Positions 41,388-49,778 of a stretch of DNA of 64,000 nt are shown here, piece by piece. The DNA lies in the NCBI GenBank assembly GCA_010671905.1, contig JAAHII010000001.1, positions 2,418,001-2,482,000 of the forward strand, written 5' to 3'. Source of the stretch: Leptolyngbya sp. SIOISBB. Its GTDB lineage: Bacteria > Cyanobacteriota > Cyanobacteriia > Phormidesmidales > Phormidesmidaceae. Positions within the stretch are counted from its first letter, which is position 1. Each line of letters begins with the position of its first letter. Both the position numbers and the translations under genes were made by a program. Under the pieces are notes generated by a model that had not been told where the DNA came from, did not search any database, and worked only from the letters and a program-made list of their open reading frames with translations.

Positions 41388-42514
41388 GAGGCCAAGCTCA
41401 GTATTGTCCAGAATGCCGTGCGTTCTGATTTAGTAGTGCCCACGCTCACTCTAAAATCAACTGCGTAAGTCCTGACTAAAAAGGCCCAGTGAGGCGCTAT
41501 TCTACGGAGCAGGACTGGGCAACGGGTAAAGGGAACTCCTGGCATGCTGTTGAGTTGGCGCAAGGATAGTGATTTGAGGCGGGTGGTGGCGATCGCGGCG
41601 GCCTTCTTCTTTCTGATTGCGGGCCTGCTACTGCATCGCTATTGCACCTATTACGCCTCGTTTGACCAGGGCATCTTTAACCAGGTGTTCTGGAACAATG
41701 CCCACGGCAATTTTTTTCAGAGTACGCTGTCATCCCAGCTCTCCACCAATGTCATTCATGCGGGGGAAATTCCGCGAGTTGACTATCGTCGTTTGGGGCA
41801 GCATTTCACGCCAGCGTTGCTGATTTGGTGGCCGATTTATAAGCTATTTCCCTCACCAGTCACGCTTTCGGTCTTGCAAGCGGCGTTTGCCGCGATCGCG
41901 GGGCTACTCCTCTACTTTCTTGCTCGCAAGCATCTGGAACACCGCTTGTCGCTAGCGCTCATGGTGAGCTTTTATGGGGCGATCGCGGTTTTGAACCCCT
42001 ACTTAGCGAACTTCCATGATCTGGGACAAATTCCCTTATTCATTTTCGCCCTGCTGCTAGCGATGGAATATCGTCGCTGGGGGCTGCTGGCGCTACTGTG
42101 CTTAGTCATTTTGGCTGTACGCGAAGACAGCTCCATTCCCCTGTTTGGGGTCGGTGCTTATTTGCTTGCCAGCCGCCGTCAGCCTTGGGTCGGGGCCGGT
42201 ATTTGTGCCGTGAGCGTCAGCTATTTTGTGCTGGTGACAAATGTCTTCATGCCAATCTTTTCCGACGACATTTCCAAGCGCTTCATGATTGAGGAGTTTG
42301 GTCAATACATCGATAACGAAGAAGCCTCGACCTTGGAAGTGATTGGGGCCATGCTCACGCAACCAGGATTGCTGCTGCGGGAACTGGTAACGCCATTGGA
42401 TGGCACGCTGGAATATTTGGTCGGACACTGGCTACCGTTGGCTTTTGTGCCCGCCCTGTCACCCACCGCCTGGTTGATGTCTGGCCCACCACTGCTCAAG
42501 CTGACCCTCACCGA

Positions 42515-42520
42515 GGGGGG
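42515..42520 (+). other. Frameshift in the DUF2079 gene (G6 run)
   Basis: GAGGGGGGATTCGGG reads E-G-G-F-G-T-Q-H-stop. With five Gs it reads E-G-D-S-G-L-N-T-S-I-R-Y, which continues in the next frame. Confidence 0.85.
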
Positions 42521-42878
42521 ATTCGGGACTCAACACTAGTATTCGCTACGCGCTCAATGTGGTACCGGGGATGTTTTATGGAGCCATCATTTGGTGGCGG
42601 GGGCAGGGGTTTCGTCGCTTTTGGCAGCCGTTCGCCCAAGTTACAACGAGATCGCCGTCGCGAGGCTTTCGTCGCTTCTGGAGTGTGTGCCTGATCATCT
42701 CCTTGGTCCTCGTGCCGTTTACCAATCCCAGTCGGGCCTTTGCCTTTGTCCTGCCAGACTCATACCAACCTTGGGTGTATGTACCTTGGCCACAGCAGTG
42801 GCAGCGAGCTGGGGAGATAAATCAACTGCTGGCGCAAATCCCGCCCGAGGCGAGTGTGACCGCCTCTACCTATCTCGT

Positions 42879-42884
42879 CCCCCC
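42879..42884 (+). other. Frameshift in the DUF2079 gene (C6 run)
   Basis: CTCGTCCCCCCACGT reads L-V-P-P-R. With five Cs it reads L-V-P-H-V-S-G-R-R-A-I-L-R, which continues to the true end at 43189. Confidence 0.85.
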
Positions 42885-43251
42885 ACGTTTCAGGACGACG
42901 GGCCATTTTGCGAATGCCCCGCATTGACTATTTGAGTGATGAGGGGCAGCCTCAGGCTGTAGACTACATCGCCGCCGATTTTTGGCGATTGCGGCGCTAT
43001 CAAGTCGCTTTTGGCCGCGATCGCGATCGCTATGAAACGTTCATTCCTTTCATCAACAGCTTGATTGAGAGTGGACAATACGGTCTGGTGGATGCCCGTG
43101 ATGGCCTAGTGCTGCTGCATCAAGGAGTGCCCTCTGACCCAGCAGCCTTAAGCAATTGGTACACCTTCTTGACCGACGACGAAACATAAATACAAATGCA
43201 CATAACCCAGGCCGAAAAGCTGACATAACTCAAAAATAGAGCCATTAAAAG

Positions 43252-43279
43252 TTGACAATGTCGGATTTAATGCTATCTT
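43252..43279 (+). promoter_or_regulatory. Sigma-70-type promoter of the four-gene operon
   Basis: TTGACA (43252-43257), 16-bp spacer, TATCTT (43274-43279) with TG one base before it (43271-43272). The 9-bp palindrome GACAATGTC (43254-43262) overlaps the -35 box and could be an operator for the operon's own XRE protein. AGGCGGAGG (43302-43310) is the ribosome site for the ATG at 43316. Confidence 0.6.
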
Positions 43280-43315
43280 TGGCGTATCAACTAACTCCGA
43301 GAGGCGGAGGTTGCT

Positions 43316-43948
43316 ATGCCAGATGGGGATATTGTTCACAGAAAGATTAAGCGGCTTTATCAAAAACCTTACAAGTGGCTTTGTGAAGGAGCCGCAGACA
43401 GCGAAGAATGTGCAAGGATTTTGCTGACGAATCTCAAGCGAGATCTTCAAGCTAGAGGTAATCTACCCATCACGCTGTCTCAAGCGATGGCAGACAGGAT
43501 AGAACAAACTATTAGCAGTCCTGAGACAGCTAAAGAAAGTGACTTCATTAAGCTCAGTAGAGAATTCGACAATATAGCTCAGCAGGCGGATGGCTCACCT
43601 GATCTTAAAGAGCTCGTATTACGTGCGGGCAAAGCATATCTAAACGACCTGAGACATGGGCGAGAAGTCGATATTGCTAATACTTCAGATGCCATTTGGA
43701 GTCGGTATGCACATGAAGTTTATGAATCGGAATTTAAAGAACGTATTCCGTTAACTTCCGATCACCACACAGGCGTTTCACAAGAAATGCTGGAACAACG
43801 GATTGAGGCGATGCAATCAGGTGTAGATGCCGGAATTCAAAAATTCGCTCAAGACGCTATCAAAAATCAGAATATAGCTAAGCTTTCCCTTCCCCGACGT
43901 TCTTCTCAGAAACCAATTGACTTAGATGAAAACCTCTTAGCAGGTTAA
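43316..43948 (+). CDS. Unknown 210-aa protein, first gene of the QueC-like operon
   Basis: I do not recognise a family. The protein is mostly alpha-helical by composition, charged, without signal peptide or membrane helix. The N-terminus is MPDGDIVHRKIKRLYQKPYKWLCEGAADS, interrupted here for clarity at the first 20 residues as MPDGDIVHRKIKRLY. The C-terminus (DLDENLLAG) is acidic. The start has a strong ribosome site. The next gene begins 5 bp after the stop, so the two are cotranslated. In Qat and type IV CBASS, a small or effector partner beside the QueC-like enzyme is modified at its N-terminus; this protein sits in that position, but its second residue is Pro rather than Gly. A role as substrate or partner is therefore a hypothesis. 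AT-rich codon use differs from flanking genes. Confidence 0.8.
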   Translation: MPDGDIVHRKIKRLYQKPYKWLCEGAADSEECARILLTNLKRDLQARGNLPITLSQAMADRIEQTISSPETAKESDFIKLSREFDNIAQQADGSPDLKELVLRAGKAYLNDLRHGREVDIANTSDAIWSRYAHEVYESEFKERIPLTSDHHTGVSQEMLEQRIEAMQSGVDAGIQKFAQDAIKNQNIAKLSLPRRSSQKPIDLDENLLAG

Positions 43949-43953
43949 GCAAA

Positions 43954-45390
43954 ATGAAAAATCATAATGTACAGAATTATAAATACACTCTAACTTTTGA
44001 CTCCATAATGAATAATTCTGGAAATGTTTGTGTATATGATCATTTCAGAGATAGAAAAAGGCATGTCAAAATTTCTGTAGAGGACAAGATATTTAGCTGC
44101 CGTACACAAAAACATTTTCCTTCTGTGATAGCTGATCTTATTGATTTAGCTGTGGCTATTCATGCATCAGACAGATTATCCTTTCAAAGCTTAAGACAAC
44201 AGCAAGCTCAGATTTCCGTTATTCTTCCAGTGCGTCATCCGGAACTTCTGAATGCAAGCTCTTTTCAAGGAAGACTCTCCAGTCTTTTGGCATGGGCCAC
44301 TGGAAGTAAATGGAGATTTGAATTCCCTAGAAGGAAAGACTTGGGGCGCGCTATTGAACAACAACCTCTAATTGAATCTACTCATTCTCATGTAGATGAG
44401 GTGACGCTCTGGAGCGGTGGTCTTGATGCCCTAGCAGGGCTTTATACTCGTCTGAAGGAAAATCGAGACATAGCTTTCATGTTATTTGGAACAGGAAGCA
44501 ATGATAACGTTTATGCACGGCAAGATCAGGTTTTTCAATCACTCCTTCCATCTTTTCCTAATCGATTAAATCTCTGTAGAGTTCCAATTCGTTTTTCTGA
44601 GAGCAATATTCACAAGAAAAACAAGATTTCCCGCGCAAGAGGTATTGTGTTTACATTGCTCGGTTCTGCTTGTGCCTATCTAATGGGTCAAAATTCTTTA
44701 AACTTGTATGAAAACGGTATTGGTGCGATCAATCTGCCTTATCGAAAATCGGCTATAGGCTTAGATCATACAAGATCGGTCCATCCCTTAACCCTTCTTG
44801 GTGTTAGTAATCTTGTCTCAGAGCTTATAGGAGAGAAATTGAAAGTCCAAAATCCTTTTTTGTTTAGAACAAAAGCTGAGATGTGTCAACAACTAGCAGA
44901 AGATGCAAGATATGATTTACCGGCCTTAACCATTTCATGTGATAGTCCACATCGTAAACAGCCTATTCAATGCGGTTACTGCTCATCTTGTATTTTGAGA
45001 AAACAAGCACTGGCTGCCTCAGGGATGATTGACCAAACCAACTATATAGTGCCTCATGGTGCTCCTCCAGCTAGCGATCCTAGGCTCTTTCTGCAAAACA
45101 TGCTGGTGCAAGTTTCTATTCTAAAAGAGTTGCTGAGTTACGCAGAAAACACTGCTTTCCAATGGAAGTCTTTAACTCGAAGATTTCCTGAACTGGATGA
45201 CATAGTAGATAGGACTTATGAGATAGAAGGTTTAACAGCTTACGAAATGAGGAAACAATTGATCAATCTATATCAAACCTATGTTTCTGAGTGGAGTATT
45301 GTAGAATCTCAAATCTCTACAGATTTTTCTCGTCAAGTAACTGTGCCGCAGGTATCTCAAGACTTGCAGATGGCAATTCAGGAAGGGTGA
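43954..45390 (+). CDS. QueC-like ATP-pyrophosphatase (QatC/Cap9-like), defence-type
   Basis: This 478-residue protein is about twice the length of housekeeping QueC. Residues 1-145 are an N-terminal extension. The PP-loop is at 153-158 (WSGGLD), with SRARG at 226-230 and NLYENGIGAINLPY at 254-267. A QueC-type zinc site follows: C329, C340, C343 and C346 in CGYCSSCILRKQAL, with R349. QueC makes 7-cyano-7-deazaguanine (preQ0) from carboxy-deazaguanine using ATP. QueC-like members of Qat and type IV CBASS instead attach a deazaguanine to a protein. The extension, the operon and the lack of other queuosine genes favour the defence type. GC content is visibly low. It is followed after 12 bp by the XRE/ImmA gene. 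Confidence 0.8.
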   Translation: MKNHNVQNYKYTLTFDSIMNNSGNVCVYDHFRDRKRHVKISVEDKIFSCRTQKHFPSVIADLIDLAVAIHASDRLSFQSLRQQQAQISVILPVRHPELLNASSFQGRLSSLLAWATGSKWRFEFPRRKDLGRAIEQQPLIESTHSHVDEVTLWSGGLDALAGLYTRLKENRDIAFMLFGTGSNDNVYARQDQVFQSLLPSFPNRLNLCRVPIRFSESNIHKKNKISRARGIVFTLLGSACAYLMGQNSLNLYENGIGAINLPYRKSAIGLDHTRSVHPLTLLGVSNLVSELIGEKLKVQNPFLFRTKAEMCQQLAEDARYDLPALTISCDSPHRKQPIQCGYCSSCILRKQALAASGMIDQTNYIVPHGAPPASDPRLFLQNMLVQVSILKELLSYAENTAFQWKSLTRRFPELDDIVDRTYEIEGLTAYEMRKQLINLYQTYVSEWSIVESQISTDFSRQVTVPQVSQDLQMAIQEG

Positions 45391-45402
45391 AAGGAAAATG
45401 CT

Positions 45403-46596
45403 ATGGCGACCAACATTCTTGACAGTATTGATTTACGCAAACTAGGAGAACTTCTGCAACAAGCACGAAAAAAAAGTGGCATGACCCAAGCAGATGCCGC
45501 AAAAGTTATTGATGCGGCTCGTACTACCATTGTTGCTATTGAGAAAGGGGAGCGGCGTCTTAAGCCAAAAGAATTAATCAAGTTAGCTCGGGCCTACGGA
45601 CGAGCCGTCAGCGATTTCGTTCGTTCAAGTCCTGTTACTGAACCATTCGAGGTTCAGTTCCGCGCGGCTTACCAACGAAACCATCAGGAAGAGGCAAGAA
45701 TTACTCCAATTATCCAGCGTTTCGAGGAACTGTGTCGTAATTATTTGGAGCTCGAAAAGATAATGGATGCTCCACTTCCTCGTAACTATCCCCAAGAATA
45801 TGACGTGGCCAATATGCCGATAGAAGCGGCAGCAGAAAGTATTGCAATTTCGGAGCGTCAGAGGCTTGGCCTAGGAGATGGCCCAATTCAAATGCTGCGA
45901 GACATCCTAGAGCAAAGTGTAGGGATCAGGGTGTTTTACCTAAACATGCCAGCAAAGTATTCGGAAATTTATAGCTACGATGACCAACTTGGTGGCTGTA
46001 TGGCTATAAACCTGGGGCATTACGAGGAGCGTCGTCGTTGGTCTATGGCTCATGGTTATCTCCATTTTCTTGCCCATAGACGAAAGCCCGTCGTTGATTT
46101 TGAGGGGCAATACAAGAGAATTCCAGAAAGTGAACGCCTGGCTGAGGCTTTTCCAAAATATTTTCTAATGCCTACAAGCAGTTTGCTAAGTCGATTTAAT
46201 GATATGCATCGAACTCATGGCAAATTCACTCCAACTAATTTATTTACCCTTTCCCATTACTATGGAGTCTCTATAGAAGCACTTGGTTATCGGCTAGAAG
46301 ATATGAAACTCATTCCATCCGGGACTTTAGATCGTTTACGAGATAGAGGTTTGAAGGTTAGGAAAGTTCAAGAAGAACTGGGTTTAGAAGAAATTGATCA
46401 ACGGGCTGATATACTCCCCACTCACTATCAACATCTTGCTATTGAAGCCTTGGACCAGGGACTTATAACCGAGGGTCGCTTTGCGGACTTCTTTAGTATG
46501 GACCGCCTAGAGGCTCGTCGCATAGCAGAATCATTACGCAAATATTCCAGCGGCATGTTGGACGAATCTGCTTATCTAGATCTGCGTCAAGCGTAG
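45403..46596 (+). CDS. XRE helix-turn-helix plus ImmA/IrrE-like protein with altered HExxH
   Basis: This 397-residue protein has an N-terminal XRE helix-turn-helix at about 12-66 (LGELLQQARKKSGMTQADAA, then AIEKGERRLKP). The middle (about 130-270) has the ImmA/IrrE (COG2856) layout: GIRVFYL, GGCMAINLGHYEERRRW, the metal-site helix and E244RLAEAFPKYFLMP. The usual HExxH reads H217-G-Y-L-H221 here, so the catalytic Glu is absent while both His and the following Glu remain. It probably binds DNA and a ligand or metal without classic protease activity, acting as sensor and repressor. The C-terminal part (270-397) adds helix-rich sequence. It is the likely autoregulator of the operon. The ribosome site AAAGGA precedes the ATG. 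Confidence 0.82.
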   Translation: MATNILDSIDLRKLGELLQQARKKSGMTQADAAKVIDAARTTIVAIEKGERRLKPKELIKLARAYGRAVSDFVRSSPVTEPFEVQFRAAYQRNHQEEARITPIIQRFEELCRNYLELEKIMDAPLPRNYPQEYDVANMPIEAAAESIAISERQRLGLGDGPIQMLRDILEQSVGIRVFYLNMPAKYSEIYSYDDQLGGCMAINLGHYEERRRWSMAHGYLHFLAHRRKPVVDFEGQYKRIPESERLAEAFPKYFLMPTSSLLSRFNDMHRTHGKFTPTNLFTLSHYYGVSIEALGYRLEDMKLIPSGTLDRLRDRGLKVRKVQEELGLEEIDQRADILPTHYQHLAIEALDQGLITEGRFADFFSMDRLEARRIAESLRKYSSGMLDESAYLDLRQA

Positions 46597-46614
46597 AGTA
46601 TTGGGAGATAAAAC

Positions 46615-47166
46615 ATGGAAATCAAACACTCCCATGTAGTCCTTGACGCCTGTTGTGTCTTGAACTTCTGTGCTTCAGGATATTTGATCGAGATTTTAGA
46701 GTCTATTCCGGCTCAAGTCGTAGTCACTGAGGTAGTTAGAGAAAGAGAGTTACTTACTCTTCAAAGAGTAAAAGATGAGAACAATGAAGATGTGAGTCAG
46801 TTTGAAACATCTATTGAAAAAGGCCTACTCTCAGTTGCTGATTTTAATTCTGAGAATGAAGAGGAAACATTTCTCAACTATGTTTTTGAGCTACGAGATG
46901 ATGGCGAATCGGCAACTGGCTCAATTGCATTGCACCGAGATTGGGCCATAGCTACTGACGATAAGAAAGCAATTTCTTTTTTCCGACGAGAAACACCCCA
47001 TCTACAAATATTATCGACTTTAGCCATAGTCAAGTACTGGTCAGATAAAGAAAAGCTTTTTTCCTCTACTGTGCGCTCTGCACTCAATGCTATTCAAACT
47101 AAGGGAAGCTATAAGCCAAGTCCGAAACATCCTTTATGGAGTTGGTGGAAAGATGTAATGCGATGA
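46615..47166 (+). CDS. PIN-like domain protein, last gene of the operon
   Basis: This 183-residue protein begins MEIKHSHVVLDACCVLNF, where D11 is the first PIN acidic residue. It then has VVVTEVVREREL (E39 region), DDGESATGSIAL (E98) and AIATDDKKAISFF (D115, D116). The acidic set and order fit PIN ribonucleases (VapC/DUF3368/DUF4411-like). The gene starts 18 bp after the XRE/ImmA stop, a pairing known from toxin-antitoxin-like loci. It could be the RNase effector of the operon. It ends 61 bp before dnaX, where GC content and HIP1 sites return to the host pattern. Confidence 0.8.
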   Translation: MEIKHSHVVLDACCVLNFCASGYLIEILESIPAQVVVTEVVRERELLTLQRVKDENNEDVSQFETSIEKGLLSVADFNSENEEETFLNYVFELRDDGESATGSIALHRDWAIATDDKKAISFFRRETPHLQILSTLAIVKYWSDKEKLFSSTVRSALNAIQTKGSYKPSPKHPLWSWWKDVMR

Positions 47167-47227
47167 CCTTAGAATTTGTTCAATGGGTTCGTCTAGATAG
47201 CTATCAGCAACTTGTGTTGGCGTAAAC

Positions 47228-49195
47228 ATGGGATATGAGCCACTCCATCATAAATATCGTCCGCAAACCTTCACCGAGTTGGTGGGGCAAGACGCGATCG
47301 CGCAAACCCTCAGCCACGCCCTAGAACAACAACGCATTGCCCCGGCTTATCTGTTCTGTGGCCCCCGAGGCACCGGTAAAACCTCTAGCGCCCGCATTCT
47401 GGCCAAGTCTCTCAACTGCCTCACCCAAGGGCAGCCTGACCCTCACCCCTGCGGTCAGTGCGACGTTTGTCGGGGCATCAGTAATGGCTCCATTCTCGAC
47501 ATTGTCGAAATCGACGCTGCCAGCAATACTGGCGTCGACAACATTCGCGAATTGATTGAGCGGGCGCAGTTTGCCCCGGTGCAGTGTCGCTTTAAGGTCT
47601 ACGTCATCGACGAGTGTCACATGCTCAGCACGGCAGCCTTCAACGCCTTGCTCAAGACGCTGGAGGAACCACCAGAACAAGTCATTTTTGTGCTGGCCAC
47701 GACGGATCCTCAGCGGGTGCTGCCAACGATTATTTCTCGCTGTCAGCGGTTCGACTTTCGCCGCATTCCCCTAGAGGCGATGGTGAGCCATCTGCAGGTA
47801 ATTGCTCAAAAAGAAGCGATTGACATTACTGAAGATGCCGTGCGTCTCGTCGCCCAAATCGCCCAAGGGGGACTACGCGATGCCCAAAGTTTGCTCGACC
47901 AGTTGAGTTTGCTAGAACCACCGATCAATGCGGAAAAAGTGTGGGATCTGGTCGGTGCGGTGCCAGAACGTGACTTGCTGGAATTGGTGCAGGCGATCGC
48001 CACCGACGATGGCGTCACCACCCTCGATACTGTGCGCCGCCTGATGGATCGTGGGCGCGAGCCCATGATCGTGCTGCAAAACTTGGCGGGCTTCTACCGC
48101 GACCTGATCATTGCTAAAACGGCTGGAGAGCGGGCGGATCTCGTGCCCGTGACGCCTCCCACCTGGGAGGCCATGAAAGACTTTAGCCAGTCCCTCGCGC
48201 TACCGCTATTACTGACCGGGCAGAAAACCTTGCGAGAGGCAGAAATCCAGATTCGTAACACAACACAGCCACGCCTCTGGCTCGAAGTCACCCTAATGAA
48301 TCTACTGCCGTCCGCTCAGGTGAGCGTGGGCACAAGTGAAGCGATCTCTCCTCGTCCCGCAACGGTGACAGCTCGTCCTGTGGTGGTATCGCCTCCCACA
48401 AATGCGCCACTTCCCGTGCCATCTACAGCCCCGGTTTCGCCGCCTATGTCGTCCGCGCCGACCACCGCTTCCCCAGCCCCGATCGTCGCTTCAGCGCCTG
48501 TTTCAGCGACTCCCGCGCCGCTTCCAGAATCCTCTACTGCACCCAGCACGCCACCAACACCGCTGGTGTCATCGCCAGTATCCGAACCGGAACCTGCCAC
48601 GACGCCTGATTTGGTGACCTTATGGGCACAAGTCATTGCCCAGGTGAAACCGATGGGAACCCGCGCCCTGCTACAGCAGCAGGGACACCTGATTAACCAC
48701 GACGGCAAGGCGGCCCGCGTCGGCATCAAATCAGAAAAACTGCTCAAGATGGCCCAGAGCAAGCTGCCCAATATCGAAGCCGCGTTTCAGCAGTTGCTCA
48801 ATCAGCCCGTCAAAGTGTCATTGGAAGTGGCCGCGCCGCCGCCAGGCAGTGCGCCGCCCCCAGCCGCCGTCGCTCCCTCAACACAGACCAATGGGGATCG
48901 TCCGCCACCCGCTCCTAGTTCACCTGAGCCGCCCCCTCGCATCGCGGAAAGGCCTGCCCCACCAGTTTTGCAGAATCCCACCCCCGACGTGGCCCCAGCC
49001 ATGGCCCCAACCGCCCACAGTTGGCAACCAACCTCAGACGTTGATCGGGCCGTGAAAAGTTTTGCCGAGTTCTTCAACGGCCAAATCGTTGATTTATCCG
49101 ATGACGATGAGGCGGACGACCCAGGCAAAGACACTAAAGCCCAAAAGGACAAGGCGAAGCCGTCTTCATCCCCTGGCAGCGACGTGCCCTTTTGA
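47228..49195 (+). CDS. dnaX: DNA polymerase III subunit gamma/tau
   Basis: This 655-residue clamp-loader ATPase starts MGYEPLHHKYRPQTFTELVGQD, with Walker A GPRGTGKTSSAR (45-56), a zinc module with four Cys around HPCGQCDVCRG, DEAD-like VIDECHMLS, sensor 1 LATTDPQRV and the SRC motif (IISRCQRFDFR). A Pro/Ala-rich linker (about 375-600) follows a conserved ATPase and collar. It forms the replisome clamp loader with HolA/HolB. No A-rich slippery site for tau/gamma frameshifting was seen, though not excluded. The stop lies 17 bp from the convergent MIF-like gene. Confidence 0.95.
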   Translation: MGYEPLHHKYRPQTFTELVGQDAIAQTLSHALEQQRIAPAYLFCGPRGTGKTSSARILAKSLNCLTQGQPDPHPCGQCDVCRGISNGSILDIVEIDAASNTGVDNIRELIERAQFAPVQCRFKVYVIDECHMLSTAAFNALLKTLEEPPEQVIFVLATTDPQRVLPTIISRCQRFDFRRIPLEAMVSHLQVIAQKEAIDITEDAVRLVAQIAQGGLRDAQSLLDQLSLLEPPINAEKVWDLVGAVPERDLLELVQAIATDDGVTTLDTVRRLMDRGREPMIVLQNLAGFYRDLIIAKTAGERADLVPVTPPTWEAMKDFSQSLALPLLLTGQKTLREAEIQIRNTTQPRLWLEVTLMNLLPSAQVSVGTSEAISPRPATVTARPVVVSPPTNAPLPVPSTAPVSPPMSSAPTTASPAPIVASAPVSATPAPLPESSTAPSTPPTPLVSSPVSEPEPATTPDLVTLWAQVIAQVKPMGTRALLQQQGHLINHDGKAARVGIKSEKLLKMAQSKLPNIEAAFQQLLNQPVKVSLEVAAPPPGSAPPPAAVAPSTQTNGDRPPPAPSSPEPPPRIAERPAPPVLQNPTPDVAPAMAPTAHSWQPTSDVDRAVKSFAEFFNGQIVDLSDDDEADDPGKDTKAQKDKAKPSSSPGSDVPF

Positions 49196-49212
49196 ACCTA
49201 GCCCGCGTGCTT

Positions 49213-49563
49213 CTAGCCAAAAGTCCTGCCGTTCCAGCCCCACATCGCCCCAGCGGCATCAGCAAACTCGATGTAGGTGCGATTTTTCGGTACGCCCAAA
49301 GTACTCTCGACTTTGCTGCAAAAATCTTCGCTCATGGCCTTGGTTTTAGCGCCCATTGTGCCGACGCTTTTGATTTCGACATAACATACGGGGTCAGTAG
49401 TGCCGGCAAAAGTCATCGGCACGTCCCCTTCAAAAGCAGTCATCACGTAAGATTCTGGCTTGCCCAAATGCGACGCTAAACTGCTCGACAAATCCTTGAG
49501 CATGGCTTCGACTGTCGCTTTTTCGGGGGTGGGTAATGAGGTCTGTACTTTAATCAGTGGCAT
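49213..49563 (-). CDS. MIF-like phenylpyruvate tautomerase family protein
   Basis: This 116-residue protein belongs to the macrophage migration inhibitory factor family of the tautomerase superfamily. Pro2 follows the initiator Met (MPLIKVQTSLP) and would be the catalytic base after Met removal. Typical features are YVMTAFEGDVPMTFAGTTDP and NRTYIEFADAAGAMWGWNG near the end. MIF proteins form trimers and interconvert keto and enol forms of phenylpyruvate or dopachrome; the physiological substrate in cyanobacteria is unclear. Cytosolic; no signal peptide. Confidence 0.92.
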   Translation of the reverse strand: MPLIKVQTSLPTPEKATVEAMLKDLSSSLASHLGKPESYVMTAFEGDVPMTFAGTTDPVCYVEIKSVGTMGAKTKAMSEDFCSKVESTLGVPKNRTYIEFADAAGAMWGWNGRTFG

Positions 49564-49778
49564 AGTTTCAAACTCTCAAAACAGTACAATTCCCATGTAA
49601 CCAGGGATGCGGAGAATGGGAAAGGGGTAACGGCTACCCCATGGGGTCGAGATCATGGGATGACCGCGATCGCCGTATCCAGCTTGGCGATCTCGGCCTG
49701 GTATCAGCAGTATGGTGCAAAATGCCAGTCTCGCTGGGCTAAATAGCTGCTCTAACCTGCATTGAGACGAAAGCGAAC

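Larger units (their letters stand above)
40773..41543. other. 771-bp repeat-rich intergenic region
   Basis: Contains a copy of a second repeat family (40791-40848), a small GCGGTA/TACCGC hairpin at 40864-40882 and MITE-like copy C (41281-41387). No supported gene; the minus frame 41106-41348 is built on the repeat. Confidence 0.6.
41544..43189 (+). pseudogene. DUF2079 membrane protein with two frameshifts
   Basis: Three frames (41544-42539, about 42520-42927, about 42884-43189) join into 547 residues if one base is removed from each of the runs at 42515-42520 and 42879-42884. The first part has many hydrophobic helices (VVAIAAAFFFLIAGLLLH, then YFDQGIFNQVFW-like YASFDQGIFNQVFWN). The restored joins read EGDSGLNTSIRYALNVVPGM and YLVPHVSGRRAILRMPRIDY, both typical of DUF2079. 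The family is a multi-pass membrane protein resembling glycosyltransferase C/mannosyltransferase-type enzymes; the activity is not established. The gene ends 126 bp before the AT-rich operon. Probably intact in the organism. Confidence 0.85.

Noticed and set aside
3699-42884. Programmed ribosomal frameshifting at the six sites
   Set aside because: No heptameric slippery motif or common downstream structure; the shifts are in both directions and in unrelated genes.
43316-47166. Assignment as a canonical Qat or type IV CBASS system
   Set aside because: No QatA ATPase, TatD nuclease, CD-NTase or Cap10 gene is present; only the QueC-like gene is shared.
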